The notes under the pieces: generated by a model
Database searches by the model: none
Seen by the model: only the letters and a program-made list of their open reading frames with translations
What the model was told of the DNA's origin: nothing
From: Bosea sp. NBC_00550
GTDB lineage: Bacteria; Pseudomonadota; Alphaproteobacteria; Rhizobiales; Beijerinckiaceae
NCBI RefSeq assembly: GCF_026020075.1
Contig: NZ_CP102772.1
Span: forward strand, 1,488,001 to 1,552,000
Direction: 5' to 3'
Length of the DNA stretch: 64,000 nt
Position numbers and translations under genes: made by a program
Shown: positions 17,074 through 26,638 of the stretch, piece after piece
Layout of the letters: the number at the start of each line of letters is the position of its first letter
Position numbering within the stretch: the stretch's first letter is position 1

Positions 17074-17119
17074 GGTCGCAGGCAGACAGATTTCAGCCAT
17101 GCCGCAAAACTGAAACGCC

Positions 17120-18589
17120 CTAGGTGCCGCAGAAGGTCGCCAGCACACGCTCGTGAGCGGCGGGCGGCAGCGTGTAGGCCTCTCGCCCGGGCTGATCGTC
17201 ATAGGGGTTCGCCAGAACAGCCAGCAGCTCCTCGAACGGCGCCAGATCGTCGCGCTCCACGGCGGCCTGGATCACCGCCTCGATTCGATGGTTCCTGGGA
17301 ATGAACAGCGGATTGACGCCGTGCATCAGGCGCTGCCGCTCCTCCGCGGACAAGGTCTCCTGCTGCAGGCGCTCATGCCAGCGGCTCAGCCAGCCGTCGA
17401 ATTCGCCTGTGTTGGCAAACAGCTCGCGACAGCGCCGCCCGCCCTCCAGGAGGTCGTCACCGAGCCTCCGGAACGTCAATGTGAAATCGGCCTGTCCTCG
17501 TTGCATCGTCTCGAGCAGCGCCTTGATGAGCAGCACATCGTCCGGCGCCTCGCTGACGAGGCCTAGCTTGTGGCGGAAACCGGCAACCAGTCGGCTCTGG
17601 AACAGATCGTTGAATCGGTTGAGCGCGTCCTGCGCGATCGTCACCGCCCTCTCCTGGTCATCCGACAGCAGCGGCAGCAGCGCCTCGGCGAGGCGAGTCA
17701 GGTTCCACAGCGCGATCGGCGGCTGGTTGCCATAGGCGTAGCGGCCGTGTTCGTCGATGGAGCTGAACACGGTCGCAGGATCGTAGCTGTCCATGAAAGC
17801 GCACGGCCCGTAGTCGATCGTCTCGCCCGCGATCGACATGTTGTCCGTGTTCATCACCCCATGGATGAAGCCGATCAGCATCCAGCGCGCGATGAGATCG
17901 GCCTGCGCGGCGATGACGGCTTCCAGCAAGGCGAGATACGGCGCTTCGCTGCCGGCCACACCCGGATAATGCCGGGTGATGACGTGGTCGGCCAGGAGGC
18001 GAAGGGCCTCGACATCGCGGCGGGCCGCAAAGAACTGGAAGGTCCCGATCCGGATATGGCTGGAAGCGACCCGGGTGAAGATGGCGCCCGGCAGGAGCGT
18101 CTCGCGCCTGACGACCTCGCCGGTCAGAACGGCGGCAAGTGCACGCGTCGTCGGCACGCCGAGCGCGGCCATCGCCTCGCTGACGATGTATTCGCGCAGG
18201 ACCGGACCGACCGCAGCCCTGCCATCCCCCCGGCGCGAGAACGGCGTCGGGCCGGAGCCCTTGAGCTGGATGTCGCGGCGCCGGCCCTCGCGATCAACAA
18301 CCTCACCGAGCAGGATCGCGCGACCATCCCCGAGCTGTGGGCTGAAGCCACCGAACTGATGGCCGGCATAAGCGGTCGCGATCGGGCTTGCCCCATCGGC
18401 GATGCTGTTGCCGGCTAGCATCGCAAGGCCATCCGGCCCCTTCAGCCAATCGGGATCGAGGCCAAGCTCAGAGGCCAGCGTCTCGTTCAGTTTGATAAGC
18501 CGTGGCGCGGCGACCGCGGTCGGATCGACCGCGGCATAGAACCGCTCGGGCAGGCGCGCATAGGAGTTGTCGAACGGAATCGCGGTCAT
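17120..18589 (-). CDS. selO: Protein adenylyltransferase SelO (YdiU/UPF0061 family)
   Basis: This 489-residue pseudokinase-fold enzyme transfers AMP from ATP to Ser, Thr or Tyr of target proteins in redox control. Motifs seen are [20 protein letters not shown], the nucleotide lysine region [18 protein letters not shown], and the catalytic metal site ([19 protein letters not shown]). The chain ends in CGT: the third-last Cys stands where animal SelO has selenocysteine. ATG 18589 is used because the protein there starts FDNSYARLP, as in the family. It is convergent with the amine oxidase gene and may share a transcript with the MFS gene only weakly, if at all. Confidence 0.94.
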   Translation of the reverse strand: MTAIPFDNSYARLPERFYAAVDPTAVAAPRLIKLNETLASELGLDPDWLKGPDGLAMLAGNSIADGASPIATAYAGHQFGGFSPQLGDGRAILLGEVVDREGRRRDIQLKGSGPTPFSRRGDGRAAVGPVLREYIVSEAMAALGVPTTRALAAVLTGEVVRRETLLPGAIFTRVASSHIRIGTFQFFAARRDVEALRLLADHVITRHYPGVAGSEAPYLALLEAVIAAQADLIARWMLIGFIHGVMNTDNMSIAGETIDYGPCAFMDSYDPATVFSSIDEHGRYAYGNQPPIALWNLTRLAEALLPLLSDDQERAVTIAQDALNRFNDLFQSRLVAGFRHKLGLVSEAPDDVLLIKALLETMQRGQADFTLTFRRLGDDLLEGGRRCRELFANTGEFDGWLSRWHERLQQETLSAEERQRLMHGVNPLFIPRNHRIEAVIQAAVERDDLAPFEELLAVLANPYDDQPGREAYTLPPAAHERVLATFCGT

Positions 18590-18632
18590 GGCTTGTAGAT
18601 AGGCATAAGCCGCGATGTCGCAACACGGGCGA

Positions 18633-19949
18633 TCAGGCCGCCGCCGGCACGAGGTCCCGCTCGCGCGGCTCACGCACCGCGACGATCGCCACCGCGGCGA
18701 TCAGGCAGAGCACGCCGGCAATGAAGAAGGCCGGCAGATAGCTCGCATAGACCGTGCGGCTGAAGCCCGCCCCCCAGGCCGCGGTGGCGGCGCCGAGCTG
18801 GTGCCCCGCGAAGATCCAGCCGAAGACGAGATTGGCGCGCTCGCCGAAGCGATCGGCCGCGAGCTTCACGGTCGGCGGCACGGTGGCGACCCAGTCGAGC
18901 CCGTAGAACACGGCGAAGATCGACAGCTCGTAGAAGCTGAAACTGGTGAAAGGCAGATAGATCAGCGAAAGCCCACGCAGGCCATAATACCAGAACAGCA
19001 GCTTGCGGCTGTCGAAACGGTCGGACAGCCAGCCCGAGCCGACCGTGCCGGCGAAGTCGAAGATGCCGATGACCGCGAGCATGCCGGCCGCAGCCACCGG
19101 CGCCATGCCGAAATCGCCGCAGAGCGAAACGAAATGGGTCTGCACCAGGCCGTTCGTGCTGGCGCCGCAGACGAAGAACGTGCCGAACAGCGCCCAGAAG
19201 ATGCCGGAGCGCGAGGCATCCTTCAGCGCGATCAGTGGCGAGGCCAGCATCGCGCGGAACGTCGCGGGCGCCGCCGGCGGCGCGGCTGCCGGGGCCGTCG
19301 CGCCATAGGGGGCAAGCCCGATGTCGGAAGGCCGGTCCCGCATCAGCACCAGCACCGCGATGGCGGCGAGCAGCAGCATCACCAGCACGACCGTGAGCGC
19401 GCTGCGCCAACCAAGCGTCTCCGTCAGCGAGGCGAGCAGCGGGAGGAAAACGAGCTGGCCTGTCGCCGTGCTGGCCGTGAGCAGGCCGATCACGAGGCCG
19501 CGCCGTGCCGAGAACCAGCGTGTCGCCACCGTCGCGCCCAGCACCATGGCGGTCAGCCCCGTGCCAAAGCCGACGACGACGCCGAGGAACAGCATGAGCT
19601 GCCAGAGCGTCGTCATGACGAAGGAGCCGAGCACGCCGGCTGCGATCAGCGTCAAGGCCACGGCCGCGACGCGCCTGACGCCGAAGCGGTTCATGAACGC
19701 AGCGGCGAACGGCCCGATCAGCCCGAACAGCACCAACCGGATCGCGAAGGCGGAGGAGATCTCCGAGGTCGACCAGCCGAACTCCTGATGCAGCGGGCCG
19801 ATCAGCACGCCCGGCGCTCCGACGGCGCCGGCCGTGACCAGCATGGTCAGGAAGGTGACCGCCGCGACCACCCAGCCATAGTGGATGCCGCGTCGAGCAA
19901 AGAAGCGTGGAAGCGCCGAATTGTCGGCGGAGGCGGCAATCTGCGACAT
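18633..19949 (-). CDS. MFS transporter, probably controlled by the adjacent MarR
   Basis: This 438-residue protein has about twelve membrane helices, with the loop 2-3 motif partly kept and [18 protein letters not shown] packing in the middle ([22 protein letters not shown] cut by loops). It resembles the oxalate/formate-type and monocarboxylate-like MFS group. Start ATG 19949 was preferred over a TTG at 19961. A perfect palindrome lies 18-29 bases upstream and recurs before the MarR gene, so transport is likely induced by the MarR ligand. Substrate unknown. Confidence 0.87.
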   Translation of the reverse strand: MSQIAASADNSALPRFFARRGIHYGWVVAAVTFLTMLVTAGAVGAPGVLIGPLHQEFGWSTSEISSAFAIRLVLFGLIGPFAAAFMNRFGVRRVAAVALTLIAAGVLGSFVMTTLWQLMLFLGVVVGFGTGLTAMVLGATVATRWFSARRGLVIGLLTASTATGQLVFLPLLASLTETLGWRSALTVVLVMLLLAAIAVLVLMRDRPSDIGLAPYGATAPAAAPPAAPATFRAMLASPLIALKDASRSGIFWALFGTFFVCGASTNGLVQTHFVSLCGDFGMAPVAAAGMLAVIGIFDFAGTVGSGWLSDRFDSRKLLFWYYGLRGLSLIYLPFTSFSFYELSIFAVFYGLDWVATVPPTVKLAADRFGERANLVFGWIFAGHQLGAATAAWGAGFSRTVYASYLPAFFIAGVLCLIAAVAIVAVREPRERDLVPAAA

Positions 19950-19966
19950 GAGAGCATCCAATTTAT

Positions 19967-19978
19967 GGGTATATACCC
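19967..19978 (-). promoter_or_regulatory. Palindromic operator before the MFS gene
   Basis: GGGTATATACCC is a perfect 12-bp palindrome in the 45-base gap between marR and the MFS start. The same core, GGGTATATRCCCGCTT, occurs before the marR gene at 20400, which makes it a strong candidate for the MarR binding site. Confidence 0.75.
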
Positions 19979-19994
19979 GCTTAAGATTAAACGA

Positions 19995-20393
19995 TCAGAG
20001 AAGGTCGCTCAGTTCGTTGAGAGCCTTGAGACGCTCGGTGCCAAGGCGCCCGGTGATGTCCTGCTGGCACGTCTCCCAGAGCGGCGACGCCTCTTCCAGA
20101 ACCGCCTCGCCTTGGCCGCTCAATGACACGACCAGCTCCCGCTGATCGTCTCCGCGCCCGAGCGATACGAGGCCCATCTTCTCGACCACCCGGATATTGC
20201 GCCCCATGGTCGATCGATCGAGTTCCAGAAGCCGGCCCAGTTCCGTCAGGCTGACCGGCTGGTACCTGCGGACGTTTCTGAGGATGGCGAACTGGGCGAT
20301 GTTGATCCCCACCGGCGCCAAAGCGACGTCATAAAGCCCCGCGATCTTGCGGGTCACGGTCTTGAGGCGCGTGCAGTAGCAGGCAATGGACAT
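19995..20393 (-). CDS. MarR-family transcriptional regulator
   Basis: This 132-residue protein has a MarR winged helix (LTELGRLLELDRSTMGRNIR, then a wing with GRGDDQRELVVSLS). It starts MSIACYCTR, with two N-terminal cysteines that could sense thiol-reactive compounds; a redox role is only a guess. The frame stays open upstream of ATG 20393 but that part crosses the operator and looks non-coding. Twin palindromes flank the gene, fitting autorepression and control of the MFS gene downstream. Confidence 0.9.
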   Translation of the reverse strand: MSIACYCTRLKTVTRKIAGLYDVALAPVGINIAQFAILRNVRRYQPVSLTELGRLLELDRSTMGRNIRVVEKMGLVSLGRGDDQRELVVSLSGQGEAVLEEASPLWETCQQDITGRLGTERLKALNELSDLL

Positions 20394-20397
20394 AGTT

Positions 20398-20413
20398 GCG
20401 GGTATATGCCCGC
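20398..20413 (-). promoter_or_regulatory. Palindromic operator before the marR gene
   Basis: GCGGGTATATGCCCGC is an inverted repeat with a single mismatched pair, starting 5 bases upstream of the marR start codon. It shares a 16-base core with the site before the MFS gene. Confidence 0.72.
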
Positions 20414-20628
20414 TTCGATCGGAAATCAAGCGCGATCCGATCACCGCGCCGCGACCTAATCCACCACAGCGGGCCCGCATAATGCCGACTACGAAAAGGA
20501 GATCATTCATCTCCAAAACCGGAAAATAACGATAAGGACATTCCCCGTATCGCCCGACTAGATTGCCGACCGAAGAAGGAAATTCTTCGCCTGAGCCGTC
20601 GCAAGCGGCATTATCTCGGACCGGCTGA

Positions 20629-21474
20629 ATGTCTCTCAATCATATTCTCGGCGTCGACCATGTCGTCGTCGCCGTTCGCGATCTCGCTCTCTCGGCCAAG
20701 ACCTGGGAAGAGCTTGGCTTCACCGTCTCGCCGCGCGGCCTTCATTCGTCGCATATGGGCTCAGCCAATCACACGATCATGCTGCAGGACGACTATCTCG
20801 AGCTGCTCGGGATCGTCTCCGACACCGACCAGAACAAGCCGACGCGCGATTTCCTGACGAAGCATGAAGGCATCGAGCGCATCGCCTTCACTACGGACGA
20901 CGCCGCGGCCGGCGCGGCCGAGATCACGGCGCGCGGCTTTCCGGCGATCGGCCCTGTGCATTTCGGCCGGCCGGTGCCGCTGCCCGGCGGCGGCGAGGCC
21001 GATGCCAAGTTCAACGTCTTCCGCTGGCCGCTCGACGAGCAGCCCGGCGGCATCCGCATCTTCGCCTGCCAGCACCTGACACGTGAGAACGTCTGGATTC
21101 CGGTTCTCCAGCAACACGCCAACAGCGCCGTCGCGCTGCGTCGCGTCGAGATCCTGTCCGCCGATCCGCAGGCCGCCGCGGCGCATCTCTCGCAGCTGAT
21201 CGACGAGCCGGCGCATCAGGAAGGCGCGGTCTGGCGCGTCGCCTCCGGACGCTCGCGCGCCGACATCCTGTTCTACACCGCCGAGACCTTCGCCGAGCGC
21301 TATCCCGACGCCGTGCGCGAAGGCGCCGCAAGCCAAGGCGTCGCGGCGCTCGTGCTCGCCACGCGCGATCTCGACGCCGCCGCCACGGCCTCCGGGGCGA
21401 TCCGCCACGGCGAAGTAGCCAGCGTTCCCGCCGCCCGGGCCTCCGGCTCGGTGCTCAGCTTCGTGCCGGCCTGA
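20629..21474 (+). CDS. VOC-superfamily (glyoxalase-like) protein
   Basis: This 281-residue protein begins with a glyoxalase-like module (ILGVDHVVVAVRDL, YLELLGIVS, ERIAFTTDD) followed by a second, less clear half. The pattern fits the Glyoxalase_3-like group, with His in VDHVV and Glu in YLELLG as probable metal ligands. Members include dioxygenases and isomerases, and many are unstudied. It lies 59 bases before the peptide-type ABC operon in the same direction and may act on what that system imports. The 235-bp gap upstream holds the marR operator and no clear promoter hexamers. Confidence 0.8.
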   Translation: MSLNHILGVDHVVVAVRDLALSAKTWEELGFTVSPRGLHSSHMGSANHTIMLQDDYLELLGIVSDTDQNKPTRDFLTKHEGIERIAFTTDDAAAGAAEITARGFPAIGPVHFGRPVPLPGGGEADAKFNVFRWPLDEQPGGIRIFACQHLTRENVWIPVLQQHANSAVALRRVEILSADPQAAAAHLSQLIDEPAHQEGAVWRVASGRSRADILFYTAETFAERYPDAVREGAASQGVAALVLATRDLDAAATASGAIRHGEVASVPAARASGSVLSFVPA

Positions 21475-21533
21475 CCGGCACGACTACTGCATTCCGTTTT
21501 TCAGCCTCCGAGCTCAGATCGTCGAGGATCCCC

Positions 21534-23138
21534 ATGGACTTCACCCGTCGCTCAATCCTGATGACCTCCGCCGCCATCGCGGCCAATGTCGTCAACCCGT
21601 TCAAGGCCTTCGCGCAGGAGACCCCGCGCAAGGGCGGCGTCTTCGGCGTCCACTACGGTGCCGAGCAACGCCAGCTCAACCCGAGCCTGCAGGCCTCGAC
21701 CGGCGTCTACATCATCGGCGGCAAGATCCAGGAGCCGCTGGTCGATCTCGATGCCAACGGCAACCCGATCGGCGTCCTCGCCGAGAGCTGGGAAAGCACG
21801 CCCGACGGCAAGACCATCACCTTCAAGCTGCGCAAGGGCGTGACCTGGCATGACGGCCAGCCCTTCACCTCGGCGGACGTCCAGTTCACCGCGATGGAGA
21901 TGTGGAAGAAGATCCTGAACTACGGCACCACGCTGCAGCTCTTCCTCACCGCCGTCGACACGCCCGATCCGCTGACCGCGGTCTTCCGCTACGAGCGGCC
22001 GATGCCGCTCAACCTGCTGCTGCGCGCCCTGCCCGATCTCGGCTACGTCTCGCCGCGCCATCTCTACGAGGGCAAGGGCGACATCCGGAACAACCCGGTC
22101 AACCTCGCGCCGATCGGCACGGGCCCGTTCAAGTTCGTCTCCTATGAGCGCGGCCAGCATGTCATCGCCGATCGCAACCCAAACTATTGGCGCGAGAATG
22201 CGCCCTATCTCGACCGCATCATCTGGCGCGTGATCACCGACCGCTCGGCCGCCGCCGCCCAGCTCGAGGCCGGCCAGCTCCACTACAGCCCGTTCTCGGG
22301 CCTGACGATCTCGGACATGGCCCGCCTGTCCAAGGACAAGCGCTTCATCGTCTCGACCAAGGGCAATGAGGGCAACGCCCGCACCAACACGATCGAGTTC
22401 AACTTCCGCCGCAAGGAACTCGCCGATATCCGGGTGCGCCGCGCCATCGCGCATGCGCTCGACATCCCGTTCTTCATCGAGAACTTCCTCGGCGATTTCG
22501 CCAAGCGCGGCACCGGGCCGATCCCCTCGGTCTCGACCGATTTCTACCCGGCCGACAACGGCCCGCAATATCCTTTCGACAAGGCGCTCGCGGTCAAGCT
22601 GCTGGACGAGGCCGGCTACAAGCCCGGTGCCGGCGGCACGCGCTTCTCGCTCAGGCTCACCCCTGCCCCATGGGGCGAGGACATCTCGCTGTTCTCGACA
22701 TTCATCCAGCAGTCGCTGGCCCAGGTCGGCATCAAGGTCGACATCGTGCGCGTCGATGGCGGCGGCTTCCTGAAAAGCGTCTACAACGATTGGGATTTCG
22801 ACCTCGCCACCGGCTGGCACCAGTACCGCAACGACCCGGCCGTCTCGACCACGGTCTGGTACCGTTCCGGCCAGCCCAAGGGCGCGCCCTGGACCAACCA
22901 GTGGGACTGGAAGGACGAGGCCGTCGACAAGATCATCGACGACGCAGCGACCGAGGTCGATCCGGCCAAGCGCAAGGCGCTCTATGGCGATTTCGTCCGC
23001 AAGGTGAACACGGAACTGCCGATCTGGACCCCGATCGAGCAGATCTTCGTCACCACGATCAGCGCCAAGGCCCGTAACCACTCGAACACCCCGCGCTGGG
23101 GCTCGTCGAGCTGGCACGACCTTTGGTTGGCCGAATAA
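21534..23138 (+). CDS. Peptide/nickel-type ABC transporter substrate-binding protein (family 5)
   Basis: This 534-residue protein carries a Tat-like signal (FTRRSILMTSAA) and the family 5 fold: LAESWE, the ITFKLRKGVTWHDGQPF signature region and the late domain ending in IWTPIEQIFVT. It binds oligopeptides, opines or other mid-size solutes in the periplasm. Tat export suggests that it folds before crossing the membrane, as is common for this family in rhizobia. It heads the transporter operon; a stem-loop follows its stop. Confidence 0.92.
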   Translation: MDFTRRSILMTSAAIAANVVNPFKAFAQETPRKGGVFGVHYGAEQRQLNPSLQASTGVYIIGGKIQEPLVDLDANGNPIGVLAESWESTPDGKTITFKLRKGVTWHDGQPFTSADVQFTAMEMWKKILNYGTTLQLFLTAVDTPDPLTAVFRYERPMPLNLLLRALPDLGYVSPRHLYEGKGDIRNNPVNLAPIGTGPFKFVSYERGQHVIADRNPNYWRENAPYLDRIIWRVITDRSAAAAQLEAGQLHYSPFSGLTISDMARLSKDKRFIVSTKGNEGNARTNTIEFNFRRKELADIRVRRAIAHALDIPFFIENFLGDFAKRGTGPIPSVSTDFYPADNGPQYPFDKALAVKLLDEAGYKPGAGGTRFSLRLTPAPWGEDISLFSTFIQQSLAQVGIKVDIVRVDGGGFLKSVYNDWDFDLATGWHQYRNDPAVSTTVWYRSGQPKGAPWTNQWDWKDEAVDKIIDDAATEVDPAKRKALYGDFVRKVNTELPIWTPIEQIFVTTISAKARNHSNTPRWGSSSWHDLWLAE

Positions 23139-23148
23139 GAACAGGAGA

Positions 23149-23174
23149 GCGGGCCGGCCCTTCGCACGGCCCGC
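23149..23174 (+). other. Stem-loop after the binding-protein gene
   Basis: GCGGGCCG (23149-23156) pairs perfectly with CGGCCCGC (23167-23174). It lies 10 bases after the binding-protein stop codon, with no T run, and probably stabilises the upstream message relative to the permease genes. Confidence 0.55.
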
Positions 23175-23194
23175 GACAACACGGCGCGTCGATC

Positions 23195-24172
23195 ATGCGT
23201 ATCTTGACCCTTGCGGGGCGGCGGCTCGCCGCCTCGATCCCGACCCTGTTGCTGATCCTGATCGGCATCTTCCTGCTGCTGCAGTTCGCACCCGGCGATA
23301 CCGTCGACGCCATGATGGCGCAGATGGGCGGCGGCGACGCCAAGCTCGCGCAGGAACTGCGCCGCTTCTACGGGCTCGACCTCTCGACCGCCGAGCGGCT
23401 CGGACAGTATCTCTGGCGGCTGGTCCGCTTCGACCTCGGCCACTCCGCCATCTACGGCAAGCCGGTCGCCAGCGTCATCGCCGAGCGCCTGCCGGCGACG
23501 CTGCTGCTGATGGTTTCCGCCCTCTCCTTCGCCTTCTTCGCCGGCATCGTGCTCGGCGTGCTCGCGGCGCGCGACGTCAATCGCTGGCAGGACACGCTGA
23601 TCTCGACGCTCGGCCTGATCTTCTACGCCACCCCCTCCTTCTGGTTCGGGCTGATGGCGATCGTAGTCTTCTCCGTGCATCTGCAATGGCTGCCGGCCGG
23701 CGATTTCGAGGATATCGGCGCCGGGCTGACGGGCTTCGCCCGCACGCTCGACATCGCGCGCCATCTCGTCCTGCCGACGCTGACGCTTGGGCTGATCTAT
23801 CTCGCCATCTATCTGCGGCTGATGCGCGGCGCGATGCTTGAGGTGCTCAACCTCGACTTCGTCCGCACCGCCCGCTCCAAGGGCCTCGACGAGACCCGCG
23901 TCATCACCCGCCACGTCCTGCGCAACGCCTTGCTGCCGATGGTGACGCTGATCGGCTTGCAGGCCGGCACGATGCTCGGTGGCTCCGTCGTGGTCGAAAG
24001 CGTCTTCTCGCTGCCGGGGCTCGGCCGCCTCGCCTATGAATCGGTGATCCAGCGCGACCTCAACACGCTGCTCGGCATCGTCTTCGTCTCGGCGCTGCTG
24101 GTCATCGTCGTGAACTTCATCGTCGACCTGCTCTATGCGCGGCTCGACCCGCGCATCGCGCCGGAGGGCTGA
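23195..24172 (+). CDS. Peptide-type ABC transporter permease (DppB family)
   Basis: This 325-residue protein has the DppB/OppB layout: an N-terminal helix (PTLLLILIGIFLLLQFAPGD), a periplasmic loop, then five helices with the EAA loop (ARSKGLDETRVITRHVLRNA). ATG 23195 opens the protein as in the family. The next permease gene starts 4 bases after its stop. Confidence 0.93.
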   Translation: MRILTLAGRRLAASIPTLLLILIGIFLLLQFAPGDTVDAMMAQMGGGDAKLAQELRRFYGLDLSTAERLGQYLWRLVRFDLGHSAIYGKPVASVIAERLPATLLLMVSALSFAFFAGIVLGVLAARDVNRWQDTLISTLGLIFYATPSFWFGLMAIVVFSVHLQWLPAGDFEDIGAGLTGFARTLDIARHLVLPTLTLGLIYLAIYLRLMRGAMLEVLNLDFVRTARSKGLDETRVITRHVLRNALLPMVTLIGLQAGTMLGGSVVVESVFSLPGLGRLAYESVIQRDLNTLLGIVFVSALLVIVVNFIVDLLYARLDPRIAPEG

Positions 24173-24176
24173 GGCG

Positions 24177-25007
24177 ATGGACATCCTCAAGCGCTATCTC
24201 CGTAGCCCGGCTGCCGTGATCGGCCTGATCCTCTTGCTGATCGTCATCGCGATGGCGGCGAGCGCCGGCTGGCTCTTCCCGCGCGATCCCCTCGCGCTCG
24301 CCGGCCGGCCGCTGCAATGGCCGCTCGCCAATCCGCGCTTCCTGCTCGGCACCGACAATTCCGGCCGGGACATCGCCGCCCAGATTTTTTACGGCGCGCG
24401 CATCTCGCTGCTGATCGGCATCGTCGCCACCGTCATCGCAGTCGCGATCGGCATCGTCATCGGCGCGCTCGCCGGCTTCTACGGCGGCAAGGTCGATACC
24501 GTGCTGATGCGCATCACCGAGGCCTTCCAGACCCTGCCGAACTTCCTGCTGCTGCTGGTGCTGGTCGTGGTCTTCGGCTCGACGCTGACGACCGTGATGG
24601 TGGCGATCGGCATCGTCTCCTGGCCGGCTCCAGCCCGGCTCACCCGCGCCGAGTTCCTGTCGCTGCGCAACCGCGAATTCGTGCAGGCCGGCCGCACCAT
24701 CGGCCTGCCCGACATCAAGCTGATCTTCGGCGAGATCCTGCCCAACGCCCTGCCGCCGGTGATCGTCTACGCCAGCGTCGTCATGGCGGTCGCGATCCTG
24801 CTCGAAAGCTCGCTCGCCTTTCTCAAGCTCTCCGATCCCAACGTCGCCTCCTGGGGCAATCTGATCGGGCTCGGCCGCGATGTGCTGCGCGTGCAGTGGT
24901 ACGTCTCGGCCATTCCCGGCGTCGCGATCCTGCTCACCGTGCTCGGCGTCTCGCTCGTCGGCCAGGGCTTGAACGACGCCCTCAACCCGAGGCTCAAGGG
25001 ACGATGA
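24177..25007 (+). CDS. Peptide-type ABC transporter permease (DppC family)
   Basis: This 276-residue protein has the DppC N-terminal helix (VIGLILLLIVIAMAASAGWLF), the LLGTDNSGRDIAAQIFYGAR motif and an EAA loop (QAGRTIGLPDIKLIFGEILPN). It pairs with the DppB-type permease. Its stop overlaps the start of the ATPase gene (ATGA). Confidence 0.93.
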   Translation: MDILKRYLRSPAAVIGLILLLIVIAMAASAGWLFPRDPLALAGRPLQWPLANPRFLLGTDNSGRDIAAQIFYGARISLLIGIVATVIAVAIGIVIGALAGFYGGKVDTVLMRITEAFQTLPNFLLLLVLVVVFGSTLTTVMVAIGIVSWPAPARLTRAEFLSLRNREFVQAGRTIGLPDIKLIFGEILPNALPPVIVYASVVMAVAILLESSLAFLKLSDPNVASWGNLIGLGRDVLRVQWYVSAIPGVAILLTVLGVSLVGQGLNDALNPRLKGR

Positions 25008-26638
25008 GCGCGATCCTTACCCTCGACGGACTGACAGTCGGCCTGCCCAGGGGCGCTGACCGGCCGCATGCGATGCAGGATGTCTCGCTGGAGCTGAATG
25101 CGGGCGAGATCGTCTGCGTCGTCGGCGAATCCGGCTCCGGCAAGTCGATGACGGCCAATGCCATCATGCGCCTGCTCCCCACAGGCGTTGCGATAGAGCG
25201 CGGCCGCATCCTCTTCGAGGGCCGCGATATCGCGACCGCCGGCGAAGCGGAGATGCGCAGGATTCGCGGCGCCGGCATCGCCATGATCTTCCAGGAGCCG
25301 ATGACGGCGCTGAACCCGCTGCGCAGCATCGGCGACCAGATCGGCGAGATGCTCGGCATCCACACCGATCTCGGCAAGCGCGCGATCGCCGCCCGCGTTC
25401 AGGAACTGCTCGTGGAAGTGCAAATCCCCGAGCCGGAGCGTGCGGCGAAGGCCTATCCGCATGAGCTCTCGGGCGGCCAGCGTCAGCGCGCCATGATCGC
25501 GATGGCGCTCGCGCTGGATCCGAAGGTGCTGATCGCCGACGAGCCGACGACGGCGCTCGACGTCACCACCCAGGCGCAAATCCTGAAGCTCATCCGCGAA
25601 TTGCAGGCGCGGAAGGGCACCGCCGTGCTCTTCATCACGCATGATTTCGGCGTCGTCGCCGAGATCGCGGATCGCGTCATGGTGATGCAGCACGGCCTCG
25701 TCGTCGAGCAGGGCGAGCCCGAGACCGTCCTGAACCATCCCAGCCACCCCTATACGCGCCAGCTCATCGCCGCCGTGCCGGCGCTGAAGCCGCCGCCGCC
25801 GCGCCCGCTTTCGGACGAGGCGATCCTGACGATCGAGAACGTCTCGAAGACCTATCGCACCGGCGGCTTCCTCGGCCGTGGCCAGCGCATCACCCACGCG
25901 GTCAAGGACGTGACGCTCACCCTGCCGAAGGGCGCGACGCTTGGCATCGTCGGCGAATCCGGCTCCGGCAAGTCGACGCTGGCGCGCTGCATCATCCGGC
26001 TGATCGACCCCGACACCGGCGCGATCCGGCTGAACGGCGAGGATCTGACCAAGCTGTCCCGCGCCGAGATGCGCGCGCGCAGCCGGCATATCCAGATGGT
26101 GTTCCAGGACCCCTTCGCCTCGCTCAATCCCCGCCGCAAGGCCGGCGATCTCGTCGCGCAAGGGCTCGTCGTCAACGGCATGCCGCGCAGGCAGGCGCTC
26201 GAACGCGCCCGCGAACTCTTCGGCCTCGTCGGACTCGATCCCGCTGCGGTCGACCGCTATCCGCACGAGTTCTCCGGCGGCCAGCGCCAGCGCATCGGCT
26301 TGGCGCGTGCTCTGGCGCTCGAACCCGATGTCCTCGTCGCCGACGAGCCGGTCTCGGCACTCGATGTCTCCGTGCAGGCGCAGGTGCTGAAGCTGCTCGC
26401 AGACCTGCGCGAAAGGCTCGGCCTCTCCATCGTCTTCATCACCCACGACCTGCGCGTCGCCGCACAGGTCTGCGATCTGATCGCTGTGATGAAGAACGGC
26501 GAGGTCGTCGAGGCCGGGACGGTGGCCGAGGTCTTCGGCCAACGCCGGCACCCATATACGCAGGCCCTGCTCGCCTCGATCCCCGGGCAAGGCTTCGGCA
26601 CGACCGAAGCCACCCGCGAGTCGGCGGAGGTTTCGTGA
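25004..26638 (+). CDS. Fused double ABC ATPase of the peptide transporter (DppD-DppF fusion)
   Basis: This 544-residue protein contains two complete ABC cassettes in one chain. The first has Walker A GESGSGKSM, signature LSGGQRQRAM and Walker B VLIADEPTTALDV; the second, from about residue 275, has GESGSGKST, FSGGQRQRIG and VLVADEPVSALDV. Each is followed by the oligopeptide-type C-terminal extension (HPSHPYTRQL, RRHPYTQALLASIPG). In this family two ATPases are usually separate genes; the fusion is common in rhizobia. Its stop overlaps the next start by one base (TGATG), tying the oxidoreductase to the transporter. Confidence 0.94.
   Translation: MSAILTLDGLTVGLPRGADRPHAMQDVSLELNAGEIVCVVGESGSGKSMTANAIMRLLPTGVAIERGRILFEGRDIATAGEAEMRRIRGAGIAMIFQEPMTALNPLRSIGDQIGEMLGIHTDLGKRAIAARVQELLVEVQIPEPERAAKAYPHELSGGQRQRAMIAMALALDPKVLIADEPTTALDVTTQAQILKLIRELQARKGTAVLFITHDFGVVAEIADRVMVMQHGLVVEQGEPETVLNHPSHPYTRQLIAAVPALKPPPPRPLSDEAILTIENVSKTYRTGGFLGRGQRITHAVKDVTLTLPKGATLGIVGESGSGKSTLARCIIRLIDPDTGAIRLNGEDLTKLSRAEMRARSRHIQMVFQDPFASLNPRRKAGDLVAQGLVVNGMPRRQALERARELFGLVGLDPAAVDRYPHEFSGGQRQRIGLARALALEPDVLVADEPVSALDVSVQAQVLKLLADLRERLGLSIVFITHDLRVAAQVCDLIAVMKNGEVVEAGTVAEVFGQRRHPYTQALLASIPGQGFGTTEATRESAEVS

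Noticed and set aside
20394..20639. N-terminal extension of the MarR protein
   Set aside because: It would run across the palindromic operator and has no family-like sequence.
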